Shown: positions 9,714 to 17,823, counted from the first letter of the stretch. The stretch: DNA of 64,000 nucleotides from Pseudomonas fontis (GCF_028656955.1 NZ_JAMDGY010000017.1:52280-116279), one strand, 5' to 3'. Made by a program: numbers and translations. Notes: generated by a model not told the origin, from the letters alone.

Positions 9714-9892
9714 GCTGGCCTCCTTGTACGGCTGAACCCCTGGCCTGGACCCTGGCCTGTCGCCCACGCCTCCAATGGCCGGGCAGGACCCTAAACATAG
9801 CAGGCCTGACATGACTGTTTGGGAACTATTCCCGGTCATTTTCCCGCCTTATGACCCACGTCACACACTGGCGCATGACCGTCCGGCGTACG

Positions 9893-9902
9893 CAAACGTT
9901 TG
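9893..9902. promoter_or_regulatory. Perfect palindrome CAAACGTTTG upstream of aruH, LacI/PurR-type operator candidate
   Basis: The sequence ACGCAAACGTTTGAGC at 9890-9905 has the CG-centred 10-bp palindrome characteristic of LacI-family operators (PurR box ACGCAAACGTTTNCGT). It lies 110 bp upstream of the aruH start in the divergent aruH/DUF1652 region. No LacI-family gene is visible nearby, so the regulator is unknown. Confidence 0.4.
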
Positions 9903-10012
9903 AGCCGCAGATTTCACCGGGGCCGGCGGGACGTTCTGCTATTTTTACCGACAGTCGGCTGGGATGCCCGCGTTGGCCTTTCTGACCAACGGCTCAGTCA
10001 AGGAGACACCCC

Positions 10013-11221
10013 ATGCGTTATTCGGCCCTGACTCAACGCATTGCCGGCGACGGCGCAACCGCCTGGAGCATTCACTACCGGGCCGTTGAACTGCAACGAC
10101 AGGGCCGCGACATCCTGCTGCTGACCATTGGCGACCCCGACTTCGATACCCCCAGGCCGATCGTGCAAGCGGCCATCGACAGCCTGCTCAACGGCGATAC
10201 CCACTATTCGGATGTACAGGGCGATGCTGCGCTGCGCCGGGCGATTGCCCGCCGCCATGCCCGGCAGTGCGGTGTGCCACAAGCCGCACAGGAAGTGGTG
10301 GTGATGGCCGGAGCCCAGTGCGCGCTGTATGCCGTGGCCCAATGCCTGTTCAACCCGGGTGACGAGGTGATTGTCGCCGAACCGATGTACGTGACCTATG
10401 AAGCGGTTTTCGGCGCCTGTGGCGCCACCGTCGTGCCGTTGGCGGCAACCCCGGAGAACGGCTTCAAGGTCGACCCGCGGCATGTCCAGGCGCTGATCAC
10501 CCCACGTACCCGGGCGATCCTCATCAATAGCCCGAACAACCCTTCTGGTGCCAGCCTGCCGCGCGCGACCTGGGAGCGCCTGGCGCAACTGTGCGTACAG
10601 CATGACTTGTGGCTGGTGTCGGACGAGGTCTACAGCGACCTGTTGTACGAGGGCGAGCACACCCATCCGGCCGGGTTGCCGGGCATGCTTGAGCGTTGCG
10701 TGACCATCAACAGCCTGTCCAAGTCCCACGCCATGTCGGGCTGGCGGGTGGGCTGGGTGATTGGCCCGGCCCATCTTGCCGAGCACTTGAGCAACCTCGC
10801 GCTGTGCATGCTCTACGGGCTGCCGGACTTTATCCAGCATGCGGCGCGGGTGGCACTGGAGCAGGATTTGCCGGAGCTTGAGCAGATGCGCCAGACCTAC
10901 CGCGAGCGGCGCGACCGGGTGTGCGCCTGCCTTGAAGGCTGCCCGGGGATTGCCGTGCACAAGCCTGATGGCGGCATGTTCGTGATGATCGATATTCGCC
11001 AGACCGGCGTTGGCGCCCAGGCATTTGCCGAACGCCTGCTGGCGGAGCATGGGGTGGCGGTACTCGCCGGGGATGCCTTCGGGCCCAGCGCCAAGGGGCA
11101 TCTGCGCCTTGGCCTGGTGGTCGACAGCGCGCGCCTGGAGCGCGCCTGCCGGGGCATCGCGCAGTGTGCCGCGCAGGTGCTGGAGGGGCAGCCGCAGGCC
11201 GTAGCGGTCAGCAGTAGGTGA
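10013..11221 (+). CDS. aruH: Arginine:pyruvate transaminase AruH (fold-type I PLP aminotransferase)
   Basis: 402 aa. In P. aeruginosa AruH transfers the alpha-amino group of arginine to pyruvate, giving 2-ketoarginine and alanine (arginine transaminase pathway). The N-terminus MRYSALTQRIAGDGATAW and many internal blocks (GDPDFDTP, AGAQCALYAV, EPMYVTYEAVFGACGA) agree with my memory of that enzyme. PLP features are visible: SPNNPSG, SDEVYSDLLY and the Schiff-base lysine in SLSKSHAMSGWR (about K237). AAGGAG lies 6 bp before ATG. Unlike P. aeruginosa there is no adjacent aruI or aruRS; it stands alone. The last 14 bp overlap the convergent gene at 11208. Confidence 0.85.
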   Translation: MRYSALTQRIAGDGATAWSIHYRAVELQRQGRDILLLTIGDPDFDTPRPIVQAAIDSLLNGDTHYSDVQGDAALRRAIARRHARQCGVPQAAQEVVVMAGAQCALYAVAQCLFNPGDEVIVAEPMYVTYEAVFGACGATVVPLAATPENGFKVDPRHVQALITPRTRAILINSPNNPSGASLPRATWERLAQLCVQHDLWLVSDEVYSDLLYEGEHTHPAGLPGMLERCVTINSLSKSHAMSGWRVGWVIGPAHLAEHLSNLALCMLYGLPDFIQHAARVALEQDLPELEQMRQTYRERRDRVCACLEGCPGIAVHKPDGGMFVMIDIRQTGVGAQAFAERLLAEHGVAVLAGDAFGPSAKGHLRLGLVVDSARLERACRGIAQCAAQVLEGQPQAVAVSSR

Positions 11222-11825
11222 TGTCCTTGAGGAAGAACGGTACCGATTTGACAGTGCTGTCTGTGCCTGCCGCGACTTGCAGGTAACTTGAACCCGGTGC
11301 GATACCCACCCTGGCGTGCCCATCTGTTTTGCACCAGTCAAAACGGGTCAGGGTGGTGGCAAGCAGGTTGACGGCGTCTTTATCCAGGTGCGCGGTAGGG
11401 TCGGATGCCTGGGAATAATACTCCTGCAGCAGTTCGCTCGCGCTGAGGAGCATTGTGCATTCCTTGATGGACCAGAACATGGCGATGTCGGCAAGCCTGA
11501 TGTGCTTGCCAATGGGCAGCAATCGACTTGGGACGTTGTAAAGTCCCAGGTATTCAGTGTCCATGCTGGTTCTCAGGCCTAAGCGGTCATAAGGGCCACC
11601 AGGTTTGATGGAAGTAATGCTGAACTGGTCGTAGTGGTATTTGCTCGTCTGGTAGGTGAAGGCGAACGTATCACCTCGGTGCAATCCACCTTCGCGCTGG
11701 TTTTCAATACCCAGCCAGCCGCCGGACATGGGTGAGCAGTCTATGTCTGGGCTGATCACCACAGGCTGCAGGGTGTTGTTGACGAAGGCATAGATACTGG
11801 CGGTAAAGCTTGCGGGGTTGGGCAT
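11208..11825 (-). CDS. Uncharacterised protein, paralogue of the protein at 12620-13180
   Basis: 205 aa, no signal peptide or membrane segment. AGGAGGT precedes ATG 11825-11823 with good spacing, so the start is well supported. I do not recognise a named domain. The protein begins with a SFTASIYAF segment, has GWLGIE near residue 37, a YHYDQFSI strand and a YLGLYNV motif near residue 92; the same order (SFTGKLYSL, GWLTLN, YLGLYKV) occurs in the protein at 12620, which suggests a shared beta-rich fold. Its 3' end overlaps aruH by 14 bp on the opposite strand. Confidence 0.72.
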   Translation of the reverse strand: MPNPASFTASIYAFVNNTLQPVVISPDIDCSPMSGGWLGIENQREGGLHRGDTFAFTYQTSKYHYDQFSITSIKPGGPYDRLGLRTSMDTEYLGLYNVPSRLLPIGKHIRLADIAMFWSIKECTMLLSASELLQEYYSQASDPTAHLDKDAVNLLATTLTRFDWCKTDGHARVGIAPGSSYLQVAAGTDSTVKSVPFFLKDITYC

Positions 11826-11907
11826 GGTCGGACCTCCTGTCCGGTGAGATGACCGGGCCCAGACTAGCGATCCTGTTGTGCCAATGGCGTTCAGAACCCT
11901 TTCCCGA

Positions 11908-12555
11908 TCAGCTCAACAGGCCAGCCGCAATGTTGATGGTGAAGCCCAGGATCGCCGTATTGAACACAAAGCAGATCAACGATTGCGCCAGCACCACCTT
12001 GCGCAGCCCGCGCCCGGCCACGCCAATATCCGAGGTTTGCACGGCAACGCTCAGGGTGAACGAGAAGTAGTGGAAGTCCCAGTAATCCGGGTTGCATTCG
12101 CCTTCGGGGAAGCGCAGCAGCGGCTCCTTGGCGCCGTCGTTGTAGAACAGCCGGGCGTAATGCAGGCTGAACACCACGCCAATCACGAGCCAGGAGCCGG
12201 CGATGGTCACGGCGGTAAAGGCGTAGTGCAGTGCCCGCACGGAGGGCGCCAGGCCCTGGCTGCCGACCAGTTGCAGGGTCACGGCAGCCAGGCTGGCGAT
12301 GGCCGCGATACTCACGGTAACCAGCACCAGCCCGGCGTTTTCATCTTCGATGCAGGCCACCTTGCGCACCCGTTCGGGGCTTGCGCGCAAGGTAAGCCAG
12401 AGCACCAGCAGCAGGTAGAGCCAGACCCCGACGTTCCAGCCGACCAGGATGCGTTGCACGAGGTCGTCGGTGGGGGCGAGTGCGCCGCTCAGGCAGCCGA
12501 GCAGGATGGCTGCACTCAGGCGCGGATGGGTATGGGTGAGTTTGTGAAAAGCCAT
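11908..12555 (-). CDS. DUF1345 family integral membrane protein
   Basis: 215 aa with about five hydrophobic helices (residues 15-30, 38-58, 78-100, 113-135 and 190-212). The C-terminal block [18 protein letters not shown] followed by [13 protein letters not shown] is the family signature; its TxTSD-like turn has been compared with ion-channel selectivity loops, but no function is established. It is inserted between the two paralogous unknown proteins and transcribed in the same direction as them; gaps of 64-82 bp suggest separate or loosely linked transcription. Confidence 0.82.
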   Translation of the reverse strand: MAFHKLTHTHPRLSAAILLGCLSGALAPTDDLVQRILVGWNVGVWLYLLLVLWLTLRASPERVRKVACIEDENAGLVLVTVSIAAIASLAAVTLQLVGSQGLAPSVRALHYAFTAVTIAGSWLVIGVVFSLHYARLFYNDGAKEPLLRFPEGECNPDYWDFHYFSFTLSVAVQTSDIGVAGRGLRKVVLAQSLICFVFNTAILGFTINIAAGLLS

Positions 12556-12619
12556 GGTGCCTCACGTCGGAGTATGGCCTTGCAACTCTAGCCTACCTGG
12601 CTGCTGCTGTCGGGCATGA

Positions 12620-13180
12620 TCACAGCTCGCCTTCGATATCGATGAACAGCCTCGGCTCGCTGCCTTCAGTGGTACTCAGGTAGGGCTCGTCCGCCATCAG
12701 CTTGATGCTTCGGCCCTGGTCGCAATGCATGAGCACGGGGATCAGGCACTCTTTCAGGCACTCTTTCAGGCGCTCTTCCTCGGGGTCGTTGCCGAACACC
12801 TCGGACCAGCGGGTTTGCTTGAGCAAGGCCTTGGCGTCGGGGAGGTTGCGGGAGTCTGGCAGGACATGCCAGAGCTGGTCGTTCGTCGACACTTTGTACA
12901 GCCCGAGATAGCCATTGCGACTGATTTCCAGCTGGCCCCCATCGTGTGCGTTGTTGGGGATCTGCGCCGTGACCGAATAGCGCGGGTGGCCATCCTTGGT
13001 GTCTCGATAGTTGAAGCGAAACGCTATGCCGTCATGATTCAGGGTCAGCCATCCATCCGTGTACTGGCTCTGAAGTTCATTCATCGGCACGCTCATGGAA
13101 ACCAGTTGATAGCCGCCGGGAGTGAGGGAATAGAGTTTGCCGGTAAAACTGCGTGCTTCGGGTAGCGTTGGGGTTGGCAT
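12620..13180 (-). CDS. Uncharacterised protein, paralogue of the protein at 11208-11825
   Basis: 186 aa from ATG 13180-13178, chosen because AGGAGGT is 7 bp upstream; a longer in-frame start at 13231 lacks a ribosome-binding site. Mature-looking cytoplasmic protein with an N-terminal SFTGKLYSL, then GWLTLNHDGIAFRFNY, and the motif YLGLYKV near residue 98 shared with the neighbouring protein. A short Glu/Lys/Cys repeat (ERLKECLKECLIP) follows near residue 140; at DNA level this is a 12-bp tandem duplication at about 12750-12773. Function unknown. Confidence 0.72.
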   Translation of the reverse strand: MPTPTLPEARSFTGKLYSLTPGGYQLVSMSVPMNELQSQYTDGWLTLNHDGIAFRFNYRDTKDGHPRYSVTAQIPNNAHDGGQLEISRNGYLGLYKVSTNDQLWHVLPDSRNLPDAKALLKQTRWSEVFGNDPEEERLKECLKECLIPVLMHCDQGRSIKLMADEPYLSTTEGSEPRLFIDIEGEL

Positions 13181-13335
13181 TGCGCACCTCCTGTGCGTAG
13201 TGAATTGCGCTGCCACCGTAGGCGCGAGCAAAGCGTCAATGAAGCCAGAATCGTTTCCTGTTGACGGTATGTTGGCTGGCTGGGCAACTGTGGCCTATAC
13301 CTACAGGGCCCTTTTCTGCGCCATGGAGTGTCAGC

Positions 13336-14010
13336 ATGAAGCATGCATTGATCGTCGGTACCTTGTGTCTCGCCGGGCTTGGTTTGGCGGGCTGCTCAAG
13401 CAGCACCGTCAAGCCTGAGGAGTATTCCGGGTTTCTGCACGACTACAGCCAATTGAAGGAAGACAAGTCGCCGTCGGGTGCGACGGTGATGCGCTGGATC
13501 GACCCGAAGCTTGATCTGGCCCGTTACTCCAGCGTGTATGTCGAGCCGAGCCAGTTCTACCCCAAGCCGCAGCCGACCGACAAAATCCCGCAAACCACGC
13601 TGAATGGCATTACCCGCTACTACGACGCGGCGCTCAAGCGTGAGCTGGGCAAGTCGCTGACCTTGGCCAACGGGCCGGGGCCAGGGGTAATTGTGGTTCG
13701 CCCGGCGATCACCGCAGTGAGCAGCAAGACTGAAGGCTTGAAGCCCTATGAGGTGATCCCGATTGCCCTGGTGGCGGCCGCCGTGAGTACCGCGAGCGGG
13801 ATTCGTGACCAGGAAACCGATATCGCCACCGAGGCGCAGTTCCTTGACGGTGGCAACAACAAGGTGTTGGCGCAGGTGGTGCGCAAGGGCAGCGGCAAGC
13901 CGCTGGAAAACGACAGCCAGGTGATGACTGCCGATGATGTGAAGGCCGTACTCGACGGCTGGGCGGTGGACTTGCATCAGTCGTACCTGAAGCTCAAGGC
14001 GCACAAGTAA
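13336..14010 (+). CDS. DUF3313-like lipoprotein
   Basis: 224 aa. ATG 13336 is preferred over the upstream in-frame start at 13261 because it directly precedes a type II signal peptide MKHALIVGTLCLAGLGLAGC, with lipobox LAGC at residue 20, and GGAG lies 8 bp upstream. The mature sequence (YSGFLHDYSQL, LARYSSVYVEP, residues 30-80) fits the DUF3313 family of outer- or inner-membrane-anchored proteins of unknown function. Residue +2 after Cys is Ser, so outer-membrane sorting is expected. Confidence 0.83.
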   Translation: MKHALIVGTLCLAGLGLAGCSSSTVKPEEYSGFLHDYSQLKEDKSPSGATVMRWIDPKLDLARYSSVYVEPSQFYPKPQPTDKIPQTTLNGITRYYDAALKRELGKSLTLANGPGPGVIVVRPAITAVSSKTEGLKPYEVIPIALVAAAVSTASGIRDQETDIATEAQFLDGGNNKVLAQVVRKGSGKPLENDSQVMTADDVKAVLDGWAVDLHQSYLKLKAHK

Positions 14011-14015
14011 GCAAA

Positions 14016-14043
14016 CTCCGTGTAGGGCCGGCTCTACACGGAG
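14016..14043. terminator. Stem-loop after the DUF3313-like gene
   Basis: CTCCGTGTAG and its exact complement CTACACGGAG form a 10-bp stem with an 8-base loop, starting 6 bp after the stop codon. There is no T tract, so it may be a 3'-end-stabilising hairpin rather than an intrinsic terminator. Confidence 0.5.
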
Positions 14044-14056
14044 GTGTCCACACGCT

Positions 14057-14152
14057 CTGTGGGAGCTGGCCTTGCCAGCGATGGGGCCAGCACTAGCAGC
14101 CAAAACCTGTGATTGTTTCGTAATCAATCGCTGGCAAGGCCAGCTCCCACAG
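14057..14152. repeat. REPIN: inverted pair of REP sequences (GGCAAGGCC subtype)
   Basis: Two inverted 26-bp copies (14057-14082 and 14127-14152) of CTGTGGGAGCTGGCCTTGCC-type repeat are separated by 44 bp. Each copy has the internal GGCCTTGCC palindrome and the GTGGGAG head typical of Pseudomonas REP elements mobilised by RAYT transposases. The same subtype recurs at 17629 and 28533. Confidence 0.85.
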
Positions 14153-14254
14153 AAATTGCGGCAAGGCAGTTGTTCCCACAGAGATCGCTGACCGCATCCC
14201 ATAGATGTTTGAGGTACCATCACGCCCCCCTGTCCGTCGCAAGGATTCCCCGTT

Positions 14255-15169
14255 TTGCCCGGTTCACTGCAAAACCCGCTGCTCCAGTACCTGGCCCGCT
14301 TGGCGCCCTCCAGCCAGTTGACCATGAAGTACGTCCTCCAGGATGCCGCCGACCGCCTCGGTTTCGAAGACGCCGATATAGCCGACATCCCCTGGCACCT
14401 GCTTGAGCCCGGGTACATCACCTCGCTGGTGGCTGCATTGCGCGCCGATGGCTACGCACCGAACACCAGTTCGCTGTATGTAAACGCAATTCGCGGGGTG
14501 ATGAACGAGGCCTGGCGCCTGGGCCTGATCAGCCAGGACCAACTGATGCGGATCCGCTCGGTCAAGCCGGGGCAGGGCACGCGCTTGCCCAGCGGGCGCA
14601 ACCTCAAGCGCACACTGATTCGCGAACTGATGGCGGTGTGTGCTGCCGACCCGCGGCCGCAAGGCCTGCGCGATGCGGCGGTGATCGCCTTGTTGTACGG
14701 GACCGGCATGCGCAAGTCCGAATCGGTCAACCTGGACCTGGCGCAGATCGACTTTGCCGAGCGCAGCCTGCACGTGCTCGGCAAGGGCAACAAGCAGCTG
14801 ATCAAGTACGCGCCGACCTGGGCGTTCGACACGCTCAATGCCTGGCTGGCGTTTCGGCGTGCGCAGTTGCCCGAGGGGCAGGGCGATGACAGCTTCCTGT
14901 TCAACCGCATCCGTCGTGGCAGCCACATCACCCGCGAGCGGATCACCAAGCATGCGATCTACTACATTGCCCGCCAGCGTGGGCAGCAGGTGGGGGTGAA
15001 GATCATGCCGCATGATTTTCGCCGCTCGTTCATCACCCGGGTGATCGAGGAGCATGACCTGTCGATTGCCCAGAAGTTGGCGCACCACAGCAACATCCAG
15101 ACCACCGCCAACTACGACATGCGTGATGACAATGAGCGGCGGCGGGCGGTGGATCGGTTTGATTGCTAG
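14255..15169 (+). CDS. Orphan tyrosine recombinase (phage-integrase/Xer fold)
   Basis: 304 aa, Xer-like in length. All catalytic residues are present: R153 in GTGMRKSE, a Lys in the GKGNKQ hairpin, H253 and R256 in HDFRRSF, H277 in LAHHSNIQTT and nucleophile Y287 in ANYDMRD. An N-terminal SAM-like core-binding domain covers about 1-110. The start is a TTG at 14255 with AAGGA 10 bp upstream; the first ATG would remove 23 residues of conserved-looking sequence. No excisionase, att repeats or phage genes flank it, so it looks like a stably resident chromosomal recombinase. Its stop overlaps the convergent gspF stop by 4 bp. Confidence 0.87.
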   Translation: MPGSLQNPLLQYLARLAPSSQLTMKYVLQDAADRLGFEDADIADIPWHLLEPGYITSLVAALRADGYAPNTSSLYVNAIRGVMNEAWRLGLISQDQLMRIRSVKPGQGTRLPSGRNLKRTLIRELMAVCAADPRPQGLRDAAVIALLYGTGMRKSESVNLDLAQIDFAERSLHVLGKGNKQLIKYAPTWAFDTLNAWLAFRRAQLPEGQGDDSFLFNRIRRGSHITRERITKHAIYYIARQRGQQVGVKIMPHDFRRSFITRVIEEHDLSIAQKLAHHSNIQTTANYDMRDDNERRRAVDRFDC

Positions 15170-16353
15170 TGAATGCTTGATGCCAACTCAAAGATCGGCA
15201 TGTACATCAAGATCACGATCACCCCGATCAGCAGGCCGATAAAGGTCATCAGCAGCGGCTCGAACAGGCGCACGAACCACTCGATCCAGCGTCCGATTTC
15301 TTCGTCATAGAAGTCGGCGCTGCGCTCCATCATCTGCCCGACATTGCCCGATTGCTCGCCCGCGCGCAGCAGGCGCAGGGACACCGGGGTGACCAACCCA
15401 CCCGCCTGCAGGGCAGCCGACAACGACAAGCCTTCGCGCACCCGCTCACAGGCCTGGTCCAGCCGTTCGGCCGCCGCCGTGGTCAACAGGCCGCGGGCCA
15501 TGGCCATCGCGGTCAGGATCGGAATGCCGCCTTGCAGCAAAATCCCCAGTGACCGGTAGAAGCGCGCCAGCTCATACATCACCAGGCGTCGATGCAGGGC
15601 CGGCAGGCGCTCCAACTGCCGGCTGATCCAGCGGCGTACGGCGGGCTGGCGTTGCAGCACGGTCATCGCCACCAGGCTGGCGACGCTGGCGCTCATCAAT
15701 TCGAACTGGTGTGCATGCAGGAACAGGCCGGCATTCATCAACACCTGCGACAGCCACGGCAGGTTGCTGCCCAGGCCGTCGAACACCAGGCTGAAGCGCG
15801 GCACCACATAGCCCAGCAAGAACAATACGACGCCGCCACCGACCAGCAACAACAGCAGCGGGTAGATCGAGGCGCTGACGATCTTTTGCCGCACTTCATC
15901 CATGCGCTGGCGGTAGGCAACGTAGCGGCCCAGGGCCTCGGCGAGGGCGCCGGTTTTCTCGCTGGACTGCACCAGGGCCACGTAAAGCGTGGGGAACACT
16001 GCCGGCAATTGCCCCAGCGCCTGGGAGAACGACTTGCCCTCGTAGAGCAGGCGCACCAGTTGGTCGAGGGTCTTGCGCGCCTGGGGCGCGGTTTCTTTCT
16101 CGGCCAGGCTCTGCAAGGCGTCGATCAGCGGCAGGCCGGCATTGAGCAGGGTGGTGAGTTCCTGGCTGAACAGCACCAGGTCGAAGTGCTCGCGGCGCCG
16201 CCAGCGCAGTTGGCCGAAGCGCCGCGCACTGCGCAGGCTGACCACGCGCAGGCCTTGTTGCTCGGCCAGTTCGCGGGCCTGGGCAGGGTCCTGGGCTTCC
16301 AGCTCAAGGGCAACGATGCCGGACTTGCCGAGGGCTTTGAGTTGATAGCGCAT
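15166..16353 (-). CDS. gspF: GspF-type inner-membrane platform protein of the T2SS (XcmS-like)
   Basis: 395 aa, standard GspF/PilC length. Two homologous T2SSF helical domains (about 60-185 and 265-390) and three membrane helices (about 160-185, 210-230 and 365-390) are seen. The N-terminus MRYQLKALGKSGIV matches the family. It forms the assembly platform that links the GspE ATPase to the pseudopilus. It lies 57 bp after gspG on the same strand, a two-gene operon that corresponds to xcmT1-xcmS of P. putida GB-1 as I recall it. The rest of the T2SS is 14 kb away on the other strand. Confidence 0.93.
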   Translation of the reverse strand: MRYQLKALGKSGIVALELEAQDPAQARELAEQQGLRVVSLRSARRFGQLRWRRREHFDLVLFSQELTTLLNAGLPLIDALQSLAEKETAPQARKTLDQLVRLLYEGKSFSQALGQLPAVFPTLYVALVQSSEKTGALAEALGRYVAYRQRMDEVRQKIVSASIYPLLLLLVGGGVVLFLLGYVVPRFSLVFDGLGSNLPWLSQVLMNAGLFLHAHQFELMSASVASLVAMTVLQRQPAVRRWISRQLERLPALHRRLVMYELARFYRSLGILLQGGIPILTAMAMARGLLTTAAAERLDQACERVREGLSLSAALQAGGLVTPVSLRLLRAGEQSGNVGQMMERSADFYDEEIGRWIEWFVRLFEPLLMTFIGLLIGVIVILMYMPIFELASSIH

Positions 16354-16410
16354 GGGCTGGCTCCATTGATGAAATGCCCCACAGGTGGTCAGTGGCCAAT
16401 GCCGGGAAGG

Positions 16411-16833
16411 CTATTGCCAACTGGTGATCTCGGCATTCTCGCCTTCGCCACCGGGCTGGCCATCCTTGCCCATCGAGAGCAGGTCGTACTCGCCGCTTTC
16501 ACCCGGGTAGCGGTAGACATAGGCATGCCCCCATGGGTCTTGCGGCACCTTCTTCTGCAAGTACGGCCCGGTCCAGCGGGCTTCGTCGCTGGGGGCTGCC
16601 ACCAGCGACTGCAAACCCTGCTCGGTCGAGGGGTAATGCCCGACCTCCAGGCGATACAGGTCCAGCGCCTTGCCCAAACCTTCGATCTGCGCCCGCGCCA
16701 CCTTGGCCTCGGAACGGCCAAGTTGGGCGAAATACTTGGGGGCGACGATGCCGGCCAGCAGGCCCAGCACCACCAGCACCACCAACAGTTCCAGCAGGGT
16801 GAAGCCGAGTTGATCACGGCGTTTGTTGTTCAT
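16411..16833 (-). CDS. gspG: GspG-type major pseudopilin (XcmT1-like)
   Basis: 140 aa. The type III signal MNNKRRDQLG is cleaved before FTLLE, leaving Phe at +1 and Glu at +5, followed by a hydrophobic helix to about residue 34. The C-terminal WGHAYVYRYPGESGEYDLLSMGKDG is the calcium-binding loop region typical of GspG. The start at 16833-16831 is supported by GGAGGG 8 bp upstream. Processing needs a prepilin peptidase, which is not in this window. Directly after the ATG the mRNA reads AACAACAA, a canonical Hfq/Crc CA motif, so translation may be under catabolite control. Confidence 0.95.
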   Translation of the reverse strand: MNNKRRDQLGFTLLELLVVLVVLGLLAGIVAPKYFAQLGRSEAKVARAQIEGLGKALDLYRLEVGHYPSTEQGLQSLVAAPSDEARWTGPYLQKKVPQDPWGHAYVYRYPGESGEYDLLSMGKDGQPGGEGENAEITSWQ

Positions 16834-16869
16834 GCCCAGGCCCTCCGGTGTGTGCCTGCAAGCTTTTAT

Positions 16870-16884
16870 GCAAATGCCGTGCGC
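16870..16884 (-). promoter_or_regulatory. Candidate sigma-54 promoter for gspG-gspF
   Basis: Read on the minus strand: GCGCACGGCATTTGC, against the consensus TGGCACG-N4-TTGC. The -12 TTGC and spacing are exact; the -24 element has C in place of one of the two near-invariant Gs, so this is the weakest of the four candidates. It sits 37 bp before the gspG start, and a G/C palindrome lies 80-115 bp further upstream. Confidence 0.4.
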
Positions 16885-16920
16885 GTCTGCGCCGGGCCTT
16901 GTGGGGCAAGGGCCGGCAGA

Positions 16921-16935
16921 CGGCACAGTGCTTGC
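16921..16935 (+). promoter_or_regulatory. Candidate sigma-54 promoter for the lytic transglycosylase gene
   Basis: CGGCACAGTGCTTGC matches TGGCACG-N4-TTGC with intact GG (-24) and GC (-12) dinucleotides and exact spacing. Transcription would start near 16947, 60 bp before the start codon at 17008. It is back to back with the gspG promoter candidate. Confidence 0.6.
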
Positions 16936-16961
16936 GTTAACCCCTGAAAACCTCGCCAGGC

Positions 16962-16986
16962 GGGGGATAACCCCCACTAATTGGGG
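16962..16986. promoter_or_regulatory. G/C palindromes, putative enhancer (UAS) A of the secretion locus
   Basis: Two overlapping inverted repeats: GGGGGATAACCCCC (16962-16975) and CCCCCACTAATTGGGG (16971-16986). A closely similar CCCCCAACTAAGGGG occurs before mnxG and CCCCCACTGTTGGGGG before the receiver gene. The site is upstream of the gspG promoter candidate, as expected for a sigma-54 activator, but downstream of the plus-strand one. Confidence 0.5.
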
Positions 16987-17007
16987 AAGCAACGGGGAGG
17001 CGGCAAC

Positions 17008-17613
17008 ATGCGCATTCTGACCACCGCACTGCTGGCCTGGCTGGCCGCAGGCAACCCGGCCCAGGCCGATGTGTACATCTCGATTTCCGCCACGGGCAGC
17101 TATGTGCTGTCCAACGTGCACCGGCCCGGCCGGCACTATCAAAAGGTGATCGCCGAGCCCGGCCCGGCCGTGGCGGTCACCGCGCAACCGCAGTTGATTG
17201 CCGGCATGCCCTATGCCGAGTTGATCGCCGCTGCGGCCCAGGCCAACGACCTGCCCGAGGCCCTGCTGCATGCAGTGGTGCAGGCGGAGTCGCGCTACAA
17301 CCCCAATGCGCGCTCGCCCAAGGGCGCCGCCGGGTTGATGCAACTGATGCCGGACACGGCCAGGGAACTGGGGGTCGACAACGTGCTGGACCCAGCGTCC
17401 AACCTGCAAGGCGGGGCGCGTTACCTGAAAAAGATGCTGACCCTGTTCGACAACGACATCGAACTGGCAGTGGCGGCCTATAACGCCGGTCCCGATGCGG
17501 TGATGAGCCGGGGCAAGGTGGTGCCGCCATTTGCCGAAACCCGGCGCTATGTGCCGAGTGTGCTGCGCCAGTACCGGCGGTTGCAGGGGATGGCAGTGGA
17601 TGCGCCGCTTTAG
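17008..17613 (+). CDS. Periplasmic SLT-type lytic transglycosylase
   Basis: 201 aa from ATG 17008, with GGAGG 7 bp upstream and a signal peptide MRILTTALLAWLAAGNPAQA. The SLT domain covers about 70-190: catalytic Glu in QAESRYNPNA, then GAAGLMQLMP and AVAAYNAGPDAV. It cleaves peptidoglycan with formation of 1,6-anhydro ends. Such small enzymes accompany many secretion systems and open the wall for envelope-spanning machines; placement between gspG and the MnxG-like oxidase supports that role here. It is preceded by a sigma-54-type promoter. Confidence 0.92.
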   Translation: MRILTTALLAWLAAGNPAQADVYISISATGSYVLSNVHRPGRHYQKVIAEPGPAVAVTAQPQLIAGMPYAELIAAAAQANDLPEALLHAVVQAESRYNPNARSPKGAAGLMQLMPDTARELGVDNVLDPASNLQGGARYLKKMLTLFDNDIELAVAAYNAGPDAVMSRGKVVPPFAETRRYVPSVLRQYRRLQGMAVDAPL

Positions 17614-17628
17614 CTTTGTGTCGTTGCA

Positions 17629-17702
17629 ATCGCCGGCAAGGCCGGCGCCCACAGGATTGAAGTGTGAGCTTGGCCATTGTGGGAGCCGGCCTTGCCGGCG
17701 AT
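17629..17702. repeat. REPIN (GGCAAGGCC subtype)
   Basis: Inverted REP copies at 17629-17654 and 17678-17702, with the GCCGGCAAGGCCGGC core and GCCCACAG or TGTGGGAG ends, 23 bp apart. It lies between the transglycosylase stop and the enhancer and promoter of mnxG, where it may end or insulate transcription. Confidence 0.85.
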
Positions 17703-17718
17703 GGGGCCCAAAACCCCA

Positions 17719-17757
17719 CCCCCAACTAAGGGGAAAGCCCCCGGCCCCAATCCCCAA
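17719..17757. promoter_or_regulatory. Putative enhancer (UAS) B upstream of mnxG
   Basis: CCCCCAACTAAGGGG at 17719-17733 resembles the palindromes before gspG and before the receiver gene. A second G/C run follows; on the minus strand it contains GGGGATTGGGGCC. It lies 75-90 bp upstream of the sigma-54 promoter at 17808, separated by an AT-rich stretch suited to DNA bending. Confidence 0.5.
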
Positions 17758-17807
17758 TTTCCTTAACACTCCTCCATAACTACCTGATTAAAAGCACAAA
17801 AATATTC

Positions 17808-17823
17808 TGGCGCGAGCCTTGCA
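17808..17823 (+). promoter_or_regulatory. Sigma-54 promoter of mnxG
   Basis: TGGCGCGAGCCTTGCA differs from TGGCACG-N4-TTGCA at one base only, with perfect -24 GG and -12 GC and spacing. The start site would be near 17834, 35 bp before the mnxG ATG. Known RpoN-dependence of the MnxR activator of Mn oxidation in P. putida GB-1 agrees with this. Confidence 0.8.

Noticed and set aside
14255..15169. Prophage or integrative element around the tyrosine recombinase
   Set aside because: No phage structural, excision or toxin genes and no direct repeats that I could find next to it.
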